Numbered from the stretch's first letter, positions 1-7,413 are shown. The stretch: 7,529 bases of DNA from an uncultured Collinsella sp. (GCA_900550355.1 URRT01000088.1:1-7529), one strand, 5' to 3'. The notes: generated by a model not told the origin, from the sequence alone. Translations and numbers: made by a program.

Positions 1-949
1 CTATGGACGAAACGAAGCCCAGCCCGCGCCAGCCACCATCGACATCGGCACCGACTGCCAGGGCAGCCGTGGCAGCGCACAGGGCATTGATAACATTGTG
101 ATGGCCCGAGATCTTGAGCTCGGATGTAGCGATGAGCGGGGTCTCGACGCCCTTCAGGCGCACGATCATCTTGCCATCGCGTACAAATGCGGCATCCTCG
201 CCCTCAGGCTCGTCAAAGGCAACCTTGCAGATGCGACGACCCGGCGTGTAGATGTACTCATCGAACTCGTGAATGCCGGCGTCTTCGACGTCGACAACCG
301 CCAGATCGTCATCGACCATATTGTCAAACAGTTTGATCTTGGCAAGCGCATAGTTCTTATGGCTCTTATGCCAGCCCAAGTGGTCGGGAGTGATGTTGAG
401 CAGCACCGCCACGCGGGGGTGGAGCTCGGTGGTCGTAGCAATCTGATAGCTCGAGAGCTCAGCCACAAACCACTCGTTGTGGGCTCGGCCGTCAATCTCG
501 TTGACCGGCGGCTCGCCGATGTTGCCGACAGCTACGCTGGCCTCACCGGCAGCCTTGAGCAGATAATCAGTCAACGACGTGGTGGTCGTCTTGCCGTTGG
601 TACCCGTGATGGCAATCCAGTTATCGGGCGACAGGCGATAGGCAAACTCGGGCTCACCCATAATCTGAGCGGCATGCTCGCGCCCGGCCTTAAAGAAGCC
701 CGAGAACTCCGAGATGCCCGGGCACGTCACGCATACGTCATAGGCACCCTCGACCTGTTCGGTCCCATAGACAAACGACGCACCAGCAGCCTCGAGCGCA
801 CGCGTGGCGTCATTGGGCTCAGAGGTGCCGCCGCCATACACGGTAACGGCGCTTACGCGCTCGGGATGTGCCAGCGCCCAGCGGGCGACATCGAGACCGG
901 ATTTGCCCTGACCCAAAACGAGCAGGCTAAAGACATCAGCAAGAGGCAT
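1..949 (-). CDS. murD: MurD, UDP-N-acetylmuramoyl-L-alanine:D-glutamate ligase (partial, C-terminus outside window)
   Basis: This cytoplasmic ligase adds D-glutamate to UDP-MurNAc-L-Ala using ATP, the second amino-acid step of the peptidoglycan precursor. The frame stays open to the left edge, giving 316 of an expected 450-500 residues. I translated it directly from the minus strand. An N-terminal nucleotide-sugar binding segment holds GQGKSG (residues 13-18). The ATP P-loop GTNGKTTT is at 116-123, ELSSYQI at 164-170 and NITPDHLGWH at 185-194. K204 in YALAK is the probable carbamylated lysine of Mur ligases, and SGHHNVINA is at 281-289. The missing part is the C-terminal glutamate-binding domain. 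The chosen ATG is 9 bp after the mraY stop and gives the usual short N-terminus before the VLGxGKSG motif. The Shine-Dalgarno is poor, so translation is probably coupled to mraY. The identity is secure; the exact start is slightly less so. Confidence 0.96.
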   Translation of the reverse strand, partial: MPLADVFSLLVLGQGKSGLDVARWALAHPERVSAVTVYGGGTSEPNDATRALEAAGASFVYGTEQVEGAYDVCVTCPGISEFSGFFKAGREHAAQIMGEPEFAYRLSPDNWIAITGTNGKTTTTSLTDYLLKAAGEASVAVGNIGEPPVNEIDGRAHNEWFVAELSSYQIATTTELHPRVAVLLNITPDHLGWHKSHKNYALAKIKLFDNMVDDDLAVVDVEDAGIHEFDEYIYTPGRRICKVAFDEPEGEDAAFVRDGKMIVRLKGVETPLIATSELKISGHHNVINALCAATAALAVGADVDGGWRGLGFVSSI

Positions 950-958
950 GAAAGACCA

Positions 959-1978
959 CTATCCCAACTGGAAGAACAAAGCAAGGCCAACGGCACCAAA
1001 GGCCGCAGCGATAATCCAAAAACGGATGACGACCTTGGTCTCGGCCCAGCCCTTCTTTTCGAAATGATGATGGATGGGCGCCATAAGGAAGACGCGCTTG
1101 TGCGTAAAGTGGAAGTAGACAACCTGAATCATGACCGACAGGGTCTCAACGATAAACAGGCCGCCGATGATGAGGGAGACGACCTCGGTGTTGGTCATGA
1201 TGGACGTGCAGGCAAACGCGGCGCCCAGGGCAAGCGAGCCGGTATCGCCCATAAAGATGCTCGCCGGATAGCAGTTGAACCACAGAAAGCCCAAGCAGGC
1301 ACCGGCACACGCGGTGCAGAAGATGGACAGGTTCACGTCTCCGTGCAAAAACGCCATGGCAGCCATGGCGAGCATGGCAATCATGGAGGTGCCGCCAGCA
1401 AGACCGTCAAGGCCATCAGTCAGGTTCACGGCATTAGAAAGACCGGCGATCATCAGCCAGCAAAAGACAATGTAGAGCCACGGGAACGAAAGGCCGCAGA
1501 TAGTAGTCGAAAGAACACCGAGGTCAATCGTCAGGCCGCCGGGAAAACGAATCTCGGGGGCGACGCCGCACCAGTTAACGGCAAGTACCGTAAAGGTGAC
1601 ACAGATAATGGTTAGGCCGATCATCTTGGCATGGGGCGTCAGACCGAGCGAGCGACCATGCGTAACGGAGGTCAGGTCGTCGATCAGGCCCAGCACGCCG
1701 GTCGCCAGCGTGGCGAGGAGCACGAGCACGAGCTCGGTGGTGAGCTTGCCCATCAGCAGGCAGGTCAGCGAGATCGCGACGAGGATGACAACGCCACCCA
1801 TGGTGGGCGTTCCCTGCTTAACCAAATGACGCTTGGGGCCGTCGGCACGAACCTGCTGGCCGATACCCTCGACCTTGAGCAGCTTGATCCACCACGGCAT
1901 GAGCAGCAGCGCAATGGCGGCGGCGATGCCAAGCCCCAAAAAAGCCTGATACGTTGGATACGAGGGATTGCCGAACAT
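959..1978 (-). CDS. mraY: MraY, phospho-N-acetylmuramoyl-pentapeptide transferase
   Basis: This integral membrane enzyme transfers phospho-MurNAc-pentapeptide from UDP to undecaprenyl phosphate, making lipid I. The 339-residue length is close to the usual 320-370, and about ten hydrophobic segments are visible. Motifs in order are KRHLVKQGTPTMGG (49-62), the acidic pair D100-D101, NLTDGLDGLAGG (185-196), FMGDTGSLALG (242-252) with D245, and the HHH motif APIHHHFEKKGW (300-311). An RSLGL element follows the acidic pair, as in actinobacterial MraY. The lysine that E. coli and Aquifex carry three residues after the second aspartate is serine here (S104). The ATG lies 3 bp after the murF stop, and GGAAGGT inside the end of murF (1991-1997) can serve as its ribosome site at a slightly long 12-nt spacing. 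This suggests coupled translation of murF and mraY. Confidence 0.98.
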   Translation of the reverse strand: MFGNPSYPTYQAFLGLGIAAAIALLLMPWWIKLLKVEGIGQQVRADGPKRHLVKQGTPTMGGVVILVAISLTCLLMGKLTTELVLVLLATLATGVLGLIDDLTSVTHGRSLGLTPHAKMIGLTIICVTFTVLAVNWCGVAPEIRFPGGLTIDLGVLSTTICGLSFPWLYIVFCWLMIAGLSNAVNLTDGLDGLAGGTSMIAMLAMAAMAFLHGDVNLSIFCTACAGACLGFLWFNCYPASIFMGDTGSLALGAAFACTSIMTNTEVVSLIIGGLFIVETLSVMIQVVYFHFTHKRVFLMAPIHHHFEKKGWAETKVVIRFWIIAAAFGAVGLALFFQLG

Positions 1979-1981
1979 GGG

Positions 1982-3406
1982 CTAGCACACACCTTCCACA
2001 AAGCGGTCGAGCTCAACAAAGCGGGAACCCTTGACCAGTACAACATCATGTTTTTCAAGCGCGCCGCCCATGCGGTCGAGCACCTGCTGATAATCGGAGA
2101 ACACCTGGATGCGGTCCTCGTCCATACCCATCATGCGCGCGGCATCGGCCATAAGCTGGGCCAGCTCACCACCCACGCACGCCAGCATGTCGAGCTTCTT
2201 GGCGGCGGCATAGGCGCCCACGAGCTCATGCATGCGAGGAGCCTCATCGCCCATCTCGCCCATCTCGCCCAGGATCGCCATGCGAGACCCCGTGCACGAA
2301 AGCGAGCACAGTAGATCGAGGCCAGCAGCCATGGATTCGGCGCTGGCGTTATAGGAATCGTCGATGACGCGGGCACCGCTCTTGGCGCGCTTGATCTCCT
2401 GGCGATGACCGGTAATCGTGAGGCCCCTAAAGGCAGCATCGATCTGCTCGGGCGTCACGCCCAGGCGATAGGCAACCGCGGCGGCCTTAACGGCATTTGG
2501 GACGGACTGCACGCCGGGGATGGCAAGCATGGTATCGATTGTCTCGCCCTGACCAAAATCGAGCGTAAAGACCGGACGGCCCTCGTCATCAACTCGAACG
2601 TCGCGGGCACGGACCTCATCATCGTCCGAGACGCCGGCCAGCATCACGTCGATACCAGCAGGCTGGGCGAACGTATCGCGAATGAACGGCGTAAAGTCGT
2701 CCTCGCCGCCCAAAACCAGCAGCGGCAAGAAGTCGCCGGCGGCGCACATACCCTGGACAATCTCGGCCTTAGCGCGGGCGATGTTCTCGCGGCTACCCAA
2801 AATGCCGATATGAGAGGTACCAATCTTGCTCACGATGGCAAGGTTGGGATTGGCGGACTGGGACAGGCGCTCGATCTCGTGGAAATGGTTCATGCCCATC
2901 TCGAGCACCAGGACCTCGGTATCGGCCGGAGCGGAAAGCACCGTGAGCGGCATGCCGATCAGGTTATTGAAATTGCCCTTGGTGGCCCAGACACGATAGC
3001 GCTTGGCGAGCACGGCGGCGAGCACGTCCTTGGTCGTCGTCTTGCCGATAGAACCGGTAATACCAACGACCAGGCAGCCAAGCTCCAGACGGTACGTGTG
3101 CGCCAAACGCAGCAGAAACTCCTCGGGATCATCGGTCAGCAAGATGGCACAGCCCTTGTCCTGCGCCAGCGAGACCAGCTCGGCCTCGGGCTCACGCGTC
3201 ATCACGACGGCGCCGGCGCCCGACTGGACGGCACGGGAAGCAAAATCATTGCCGTCGACGTTTTCACCGGGAAAGGCGACGAAAATCGTCCCTTCCTCGA
3301 CCTGGCGCGAGTCGATAACGCACCCGCGGCATACCCGATCGGCTTCTCCCGTCACGGTTCGGGCCCCTGTTGCGGCCGCGAGGTTGTTGACGGCGATCTC
3401 TATCAT
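1982..3406 (-). CDS. murF: MurF, UDP-N-acetylmuramoyl-tripeptide:D-alanyl-D-alanine ligase
   Basis: This cytoplasmic ligase adds D-Ala-D-Ala to the UDP-MurNAc-tripeptide, completing the pentapeptide used by MraY. Its 474 residues match the family. The N-terminal domain carries IDSR (31-34) and VAFPGENVDGNDF (43-55). The P-loop GITGSIGKTTTKD is at 115-127. The MurF-type GNFNNLIGMPLT is at 144-155, LEMGMN at 168-173 and KIGTSHIG at 194-201. K213 in RAKAEI is the likely carbamylated lysine. IDDSYNASAESM (348-359) and VKGSR (458-462) close the fold. GNFNN and IDDSYNA, and the absence of a MurE DNPR-type motif, separate it from MurE. The ATG at 3406 has AGGGGA at 3413-3418 with 6-nt spacing, the best ribosome site in the right half of this Mur block. 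murE is not next to it; ftsI lies upstream across a 127-bp gap. Confidence 0.97.
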   Translation of the reverse strand: MIEIAVNNLAAATGARTVTGEADRVCRGCVIDSRQVEEGTIFVAFPGENVDGNDFASRAVQSGAGAVVMTREPEAELVSLAQDKGCAILLTDDPEEFLLRLAHTYRLELGCLVVGITGSIGKTTTKDVLAAVLAKRYRVWATKGNFNNLIGMPLTVLSAPADTEVLVLEMGMNHFHEIERLSQSANPNLAIVSKIGTSHIGILGSRENIARAKAEIVQGMCAAGDFLPLLVLGGEDDFTPFIRDTFAQPAGIDVMLAGVSDDDEVRARDVRVDDEGRPVFTLDFGQGETIDTMLAIPGVQSVPNAVKAAAVAYRLGVTPEQIDAAFRGLTITGHRQEIKRAKSGARVIDDSYNASAESMAAGLDLLCSLSCTGSRMAILGEMGEMGDEAPRMHELVGAYAAAKKLDMLACVGGELAQLMADAARMMGMDEDRIQVFSDYQQVLDRMGGALEKHDVVLVKGSRFVELDRFVEGVC

Positions 3407-3436
3407 TGCAGCTCCCCTGTAAACCTAATAATGCTA

Positions 3437-3533
3437 TCGGCGTATTGTATCCCAGCGCCGCGCATGCGTGGTGCAGGGCATGTGAACACCCCTCATATGG
3501 GACAACAAACCACGCCCCAAAGATTGTAACCCC
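3437..3533 (-). promoter_or_regulatory. ftsI-murF intergenic gap with a weak candidate internal promoter
   Basis: The 127 bp between the ftsI stop and the murF start is the largest gap inside the gene run. On the minus strand TACAAT (3444-3449) matches a -10 hexamer in five of six positions and lies about 38 bp upstream of the murF start codon. No convincing -35 stands 16-18 bp before it, and no TG extension is present. A second, poorer pairing (TTGGGG, 17 bp, TATGAG) lies further upstream. I see no stem followed by a T-run, so there is no support for a terminator after ftsI. An internal promoter for murF, mraY and murD is possible but only suggested. Confidence 0.25.
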
Positions 3534-5399
3534 CTACTTCGTGTGCGGGATACCCAACACGTCGAGCGCGTTGGCCATAATGGACTGGAACGGCACCGCA
3601 GCGGCATCTGAGCCGCTCGGCGTTCCGTCGAGCGTGATATAGCACAGCACCTTGGGCGATTGTGCCGGCGCAAAGCCCATAAAGGACGACATGTAGTTCT
3701 CCTTGAGGTAGCCGCCGTTCTCGTCGGCTCGTTCGGCCGTACCGGGCTTACCCGCCACGTCATAGCCGTCAACCGCGCCGCCAACGCCCGTTCCCTCGGA
3801 CACGACCGTCTGCATGCACGATGTCACCTGGGATGCGGCGTCCTCAGAAATCGCGCGCTCGCCTTCGCCCCAGTCCTTCTCGTCGCCTTTGCTGGACTTA
3901 TAGAAGTGCGGGGTCATCATCACGCCGCCGTTGGCGATGCCGCCCACGGCACGTGCGATCTCAATCGGCGAGACGGACAGCGCCTGTCCAAAGCTCATCG
4001 ATCCCAGCGTGGCGCCGTCATACTGGTCACGCTCCTTGACGATGCCCAGGCTCTCGCCCGGAAAATCGACACCGGAGCTGTGACCTATGCCCCACTTGTC
4101 CACATAGGCGGCAAAGTCGTCCGCACCGATCTTGCGCCCCACCAGGACAAAGCCCACGTTGGACGAACGGCGCATCATCTCGCGCACATCCATGGTCATG
4201 GCATAGTCGCGCTTGTCGGCATCGGTGACGGTATCGTCACCCACCTTGATGCTCGCCGGCACCTCAAACGACGTACTCGATCGCACGACGCCCAAGTCGA
4301 AGCCGGCGCCCGCCACGAGCGTCTTAAAGACCGAGCCGGGCTCGTAGGCGTCGGTGACCAGGCGCAAGTTCATATCCTCGGTCTTGGCGTTTTCCAGATC
4401 GGTCTGGTCGTAAGTCGGATACGAGCAGGCTGCCAAGATCTCGCCTGTCGTAGGATCGGTGACCAGCGCCGAGCCGTTCTTGGCCTTAGTCTTCTCAACT
4501 GCCTCTGCCAGGGCATCCTCGGCCGCACGCTGGATATTGACGTCGAGCGTCGTCACGATATCAACGCCGTCGACCGCAGCCACCTTTTTATAGGCACCGC
4601 CCGCGATATAGCTGCCGTCCCTCGCGCGCTCGCGCACAAGAGAACCGTTCGTACCGGTCAGAAGCTTGTTGTATTGCTTCTCGAGACCCGTCAAGCCGTC
4701 GTTGTCTACATTCACTACACCCAGCACCTGCGATGCCAGATTGCCGTATGGATATACGCGCTTCATGGCCTGCTCAAAAAGCACGCCGGGCAGGTTCTTC
4801 TTCTCCAGCGCCGCAGCATCGTCTTCGTCCACCTGGCGCTTGATATACACCCAGGTGCCATCGGACTCGACGAGCTTGCGGCAGGTCTTTTTATCGATCC
4901 CAGTTGCCTTGACCAGCGCCGACACCGTCTTGTCAACATCCTCGACAAGCTGCGGGTTCACGGCGATGTTGCGACATTCGACCGACGACGCTAGCACGTT
5001 ACCGTTGCGGTCGTAGATGGTGCCGCGTTTGGCATAGAAGGTCTGCGCAAGCAGGCGGCGCGCATCGGCACGCTCGCGCAGTTTATCGGCTTCGACAATT
5101 TGATAGTCGGCAAGGCGAAAGACGCCCAAGCCCAAGCCAAACCCAATGAATCCCATGACGGCTTTGCGGCGAGGCAGAGGCGCGCCTGTGAGCCATTCGG
5201 TCGACGAACTCTTGCGCGACCTGTTGTTATGCACTTGAGGGCCGCCCGAGCCGCGAAGTCGCGACGCCGGGTCGTTGCCACGGGACTGCCCGGCGTTGTA
5301 AGATTGCCGACCCGTTCCTTGATAACCAGAACGTCCCCGCGACGAGGGACGTCCAGAACCGCGGCCCCCATCGGAACCGCGGCGATAGTCATTTGTCAT
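3534..5399 (-). CDS. ftsI: FtsI/PBP2B-type class B penicillin-binding protein (septal transpeptidase)
   Basis: This is the septum-specific DD-transpeptidase that cross-links new peptidoglycan with FtsW and the FtsL/DivIC/FtsQ group. It has a long cytoplasmic tail (1-78) rich in Gly, Arg, Ser and Gln, then one membrane segment (about 79-97). The PBP dimerisation domain follows with RGTIYDRNGNVLA (125-137), and then the transpeptidase domain. The SxxK motif is S356-V-F-K359 in YEPGSVFKT, and the SxN motif is S412-S-N414. The third motif reads K551-P-G553-T-A where KTGTA is expected; the proline codon is CCC at 3744-3746, one base from the usual ACC. No PASTA domains follow, and the protein ends about 70 residues after this motif. 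The ATG at 5399 is 17 bp after the ftsL-like stop with only a weak ribosome site, so coupling to that gene is likely. The family is certain; the effect of the proline is unknown. Confidence 0.96.
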   Translation of the reverse strand: MTNDYRRGSDGGRGSGRPSSRGRSGYQGTGRQSYNAGQSRGNDPASRLRGSGGPQVHNNRSRKSSSTEWLTGAPLPRRKAVMGFIGFGLGLGVFRLADYQIVEADKLRERADARRLLAQTFYAKRGTIYDRNGNVLASSVECRNIAVNPQLVEDVDKTVSALVKATGIDKKTCRKLVESDGTWVYIKRQVDEDDAAALEKKNLPGVLFEQAMKRVYPYGNLASQVLGVVNVDNDGLTGLEKQYNKLLTGTNGSLVRERARDGSYIAGGAYKKVAAVDGVDIVTTLDVNIQRAAEDALAEAVEKTKAKNGSALVTDPTTGEILAACSYPTYDQTDLENAKTEDMNLRLVTDAYEPGSVFKTLVAGAGFDLGVVRSSTSFEVPASIKVGDDTVTDADKRDYAMTMDVREMMRRSSNVGFVLVGRKIGADDFAAYVDKWGIGHSSGVDFPGESLGIVKERDQYDGATLGSMSFGQALSVSPIEIARAVGGIANGGVMMTPHFYKSSKGDEKDWGEGERAISEDAASQVTSCMQTVVSEGTGVGGAVDGYDVAGKPGTAERADENGGYLKENYMSSFMGFAPAQSPKVLCYITLDGTPSGSDAAAVPFQSIMANALDVLGIPHTK

Positions 5400-5416
5400 A
5401 CTCAGCTACCGTCTTG

Positions 5417-5887
5417 CTACTGAGCGGTCGCGGTCGCGTTGGCGCCCGCGGCTGCATCCTGCGAAAAGTCAAGTGTAACGCTCTCGCTGGGCTCCACCAT
5501 GCCATAAGCGCCCGCAAGGTCGCGAATGCGCGTGTCGGCGCCATAGACCGAATGCATGACCTCCAGGTCGGAGCTCTCATCGGTCGCCTTTTCGAGCGTG
5601 TTGGTAAGCTCGGCGTTGCTGTTGAGCACCTGGGCCGTAACGCCGGCGAGCGCCACGCGGGCGACGCCGATCGTCATGAAGATAGCCGCAATGATGCAAA
5701 ACGTTTTAAGAACGCTCATGAAAACCGGGCTTACCGCCTGGTTTGCCTGACGGCCCGCGCCCGTGTAGACATCAAAGCGCGGCGTGCGCTGCTCACGGGG
5801 AGCAACGGGGGCCTGCGGCGTCTCACGATAGGCGGGCATGGCGTTCATATCATAGGCGAGTGCTGCGCTTGAAGTGTTGTAGCCCAT
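5417..5887 (-). CDS. ftsL: FtsL/DivIC-type septum formation protein
   Basis: This is a small bitopic division protein, expected to form part of the FtsL-DivIC-FtsQ complex that activates FtsW-FtsI at the septum. The 156 residues are divided into a proline- and charge-containing cytoplasmic part (1-55), one membrane helix (about 56-82, through FCIIAAIFMTIGVARVALAG), and an extracytoplasmic coiled-coil-like stretch (83-120). Then comes IRDLAGAYGMVEP (121-133), which resembles the I-x-x-x-A-x-x-x-G-M-x-x-P ending of FtsL and DivIC proteins. The tail after 140 is Ala/Thr-rich and looks disordered. Sequence conservation in this family is poor, so the call rests on topology, that ending, and position between rsmH and ftsI. 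GGGAGG at 5897-5902, 9 nt before the ATG, fixes this start over the internal Met14 and Met17. The 90 bp up to rsmH show no clear promoter or terminator. Confidence 0.82.
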   Translation of the reverse strand: MGYNTSSAALAYDMNAMPAYRETPQAPVAPREQRTPRFDVYTGAGRQANQAVSPVFMSVLKTFCIIAAIFMTIGVARVALAGVTAQVLNSNAELTNTLEKATDESSDLEVMHSVYGADTRIRDLAGAYGMVEPSESVTLDFSQDAAAGANATATAQ

Positions 5888-5896
5888 GATATGCCG

Positions 5897-5902
5897 CCTC
5901 CC
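5897..5902 (-). promoter_or_regulatory. Shine-Dalgarno of the ftsL-like gene
   Basis: GGGAGG on the minus strand lies 9 nt before the ATG at 5885-5887. It selects that codon over two in-frame methionines further in. Confidence 0.7.
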
Positions 5903-5977
5903 ATCCCGAGTACGTTGGTAGTGTGTTTAAGCTTCGTTTATGGTGCGAGCGGGAGGTCCAATATCGCGCGGTCGCGC

Positions 5978-6943
5978 CTACAGACGCTGCGCCACGCGGA
6001 TTTTGGCTGATCTCGCCCGAGGGTTGCGCTCAACCTCATCAGGCTGGGCAACCAAGGGTTTGCGGGTGATGACCTTGAGTATCGGCACGTTGCCGCACAC
6101 GCACACCGGAATCTCCGGCGGACACGTGCACCCCTGGCTCATCTCCTTAAAGTGGTTCTTTACGATACGGTCCTCGAGCGAGTGATACGAGATGACGCAG
6201 ATACGTCCGCCCGGGTTGAGCCACCTGGTGGCGGCATCAAGCCCTCGTTCGAGCACATCGAGCTCGTGATTGACCTCGATGCGAATGGCCTGGAAACTTT
6301 TCTTGGCCGGGTGTCCGCCATGCCGACGAGCGGCAGCCGGGATACCCGCCTTGATGATCTCGACAAATTGGCCGGTGGTTTCGATCGGTTCTTGCTCGCG
6401 GCGGCGCACGATCTCGCGCGCGATCTGCGAGGCGAACTTCTCTTCGCCGTAGACGCGTAGAATCCGGGCGAGGTCGTGTTCGTTATAGGTGTTGATGACC
6501 TCAGCTGCGTTTAAGGTGTTATTACCCGGATCCATCCGCATGTCCAATGGGGCGTCCTCGTTATACGAAAAGCCCCTGCCAGGGATATCGAGTTGCGGTG
6601 ACGAAACGCCCAAATCGAACAGGAAGCCATCGACCCCGGGCACCTCGGCCGAGCAAAGCAGCTCGTCCAAGTCGCCGAAGTTGCCCTTCAGCAGCTGGTG
6701 CGGAACGCCGGGAACCTCGCGGTCCAGACGGGCGCCAGCGGCCTCGAGGGCCATGTCGTCCTGATCGACGCCGAGCAAAAGGCCCGTCTCCCCCACCTGC
6801 GCGGCCATCTTTACCGAATGGCCGGCACCGCCAAGGGTGCAATCGCAGACAACGGAGCCGCTCTTTAGCCGCAGCGACTCAAGCACTTCGCCGAGCATGA
6901 CAGGTTCATGCCGATATTCTTGTGTCAAGATCCCACGCTCCAT
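5978..6943 (-). CDS. rsmH: RsmH, 16S rRNA (cytosine-1402-N4)-methyltransferase
   Basis: This SAM-dependent enzyme (older name MraW) N4-methylates C1402 in the decoding centre of 16S rRNA. It is a standard member of the dcw head, downstream of mraZ. The 321-residue length fits the family. Motifs are HEPVMLGEVLESL (12-24), the SAM-binding DCTLGGAGHS (34-43) and GVDQD (58-62), FDLGVSSPQLD (109-119), GFSY (124-127) and PLDMRMD (132-138). PAKKSFQAIRIEVN is at 212-225, ISYHSLEDRIVK at 251-262 and the C-terminal NPRARSAKIR at 307-316. Four cysteines in CTCPPEIPVCVCG (272-284) form the Cys-rich insertion often seen in Gram-positive RsmH. The start at 6943 is 20 bp after the mraZ stop, preceded by AAGG at 12-nt spacing. 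A start close to His12 would also leave the core intact, so the first ten residues are the least sure part. Confidence 0.97.
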   Translation of the reverse strand: MERGILTQEYRHEPVMLGEVLESLRLKSGSVVCDCTLGGAGHSVKMAAQVGETGLLLGVDQDDMALEAAGARLDREVPGVPHQLLKGNFGDLDELLCSAEVPGVDGFLFDLGVSSPQLDIPGRGFSYNEDAPLDMRMDPGNNTLNAAEVINTYNEHDLARILRVYGEEKFASQIAREIVRRREQEPIETTGQFVEIIKAGIPAAARRHGGHPAKKSFQAIRIEVNHELDVLERGLDAATRWLNPGGRICVISYHSLEDRIVKNHFKEMSQGCTCPPEIPVCVCGNVPILKVITRKPLVAQPDEVERNPRARSAKIRVAQRL

Positions 6944-6963
6944 CCGTTACCCGTGCCTTGCCC

Positions 6964-7398
6964 TTACGAGAAGAAGAGGTCCAGCAGGGCCTCATCGTCA
7001 TCGTCCTCATCGGCCGCGGCGCGATCCCAAACCTCAAGGTGGTCGTAGTTGCCCACAACCGTGACCTCGCGGTCGAGGTTCGCCTGCTTGCGGAGAGACT
7101 CGGAAAGACCGATACGACCGGCGCTGTCCACGTCCATCGACGTGGTGCGCTTGTTGATCGCCCTCATGAGCTTCTGGTCGTTAATGTCACGCGGGTTAAA
7201 ACCCTCGTGGCCCTCACGACCCGCGAAGAGTCCTTCGACCCACTTATCGAAGGCCTCGGCAGAGAACACGTACAGAGCATCGACATCCAGGGCTTTAAAC
7301 ACGCGAACGTGCTCTCCAAGCTCCTCGCGAAGGGGTGCAGGCAGGGATAGACGACCTTTTGCATCGAGATTGCGCTCGTATGCACCAGTCATTCCCAT
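6964..7398 (-). CDS. mraZ: MraZ, AbrB-like transcriptional regulator of the dcw cluster
   Basis: MraZ is a ring-forming DNA-binding protein with two SpoVT/AbrB-like half-domains. In E. coli it represses its own operon by binding TGGGN direct repeats near the promoter. The two signature motifs are visible as DAKGR (12-16) and DSAGR (91-95), and the 144-residue length fits. The C-terminus carries an acidic stretch, ADEDDDDEALLDLFFS (129-144), which is longer and more acidic than I would expect. Two ATGs, at 7398 and 7392, are both served by the purine run at 7404-7413 (GAGGGGAGGG). The first has the better spacing (5-9 nt) and is used here. Starting at Met3 would give MTGAYERNLDAKGR, which is equally family-like. 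It is the first gene of the run, directly behind the promoter and candidate operators at 7436-7529, so autoregulation is likely by analogy. Confidence 0.96.
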   Translation of the reverse strand: MGMTGAYERNLDAKGRLSLPAPLREELGEHVRVFKALDVDALYVFSAEAFDKWVEGLFAGREGHEGFNPRDINDQKLMRAINKRTTSMDVDSAGRIGLSESLRKQANLDREVTVVGNYDHLEVWDRAAADEDDDDEALLDLFFS

Positions 7399-7403
7399 GT
7401 GCG

Positions 7404-7413
7404 CCCTCCCCTC
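7404..7413 (-). promoter_or_regulatory. Shine-Dalgarno of mraZ
   Basis: GAGGGGAGGG on the minus strand offers two overlapping anti-SD matches, so both candidate mraZ start codons (7398 and 7392) fall within usable spacing. Confidence 0.6.

Noticed and set aside
98..1615. 505-codon open frame on the plus strand opposite murD and mraY
   Set aside because: It runs antisense across two clearly conserved genes, has no recognisable domain, and its composition mirrors the high-GC third positions of the opposite strand.
3461..3468. CGCATGCG palindrome between ftsI and murF
   Set aside because: An eight-base palindrome without extended arms, repetition or a T-run; easily by chance in GC-rich DNA.
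2405..3529. 374-codon plus-strand open frame opposite murF
   Set aside because: It is a shadow of murF; His/Gly/Arg/Asp-rich translation with no family features and no ribosome site of note.
3470..3533. Possible terminator after ftsI
   Set aside because: Only short imperfect stems can be drawn and none is followed by a T-run on the minus strand.
3660..4994. 444-codon plus-strand open frame opposite ftsI
   Set aside because: It is antisense to the ftsI transpeptidase domain and has the same His/Arg/Gly-rich shadow composition.
5888..5977. Possible promoter between rsmH and ftsL
   Set aside because: TTGGAC is present but the hexamer 17 bp on (AACGAA) is not a -10 element; only the ribosome site is supported.
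6547..6900. Arg/Pro-rich plus-strand frame opposite rsmH
   Set aside because: The opposite strand encodes conserved RsmH motifs here; the frame is open only because stops are rare at this GC content.
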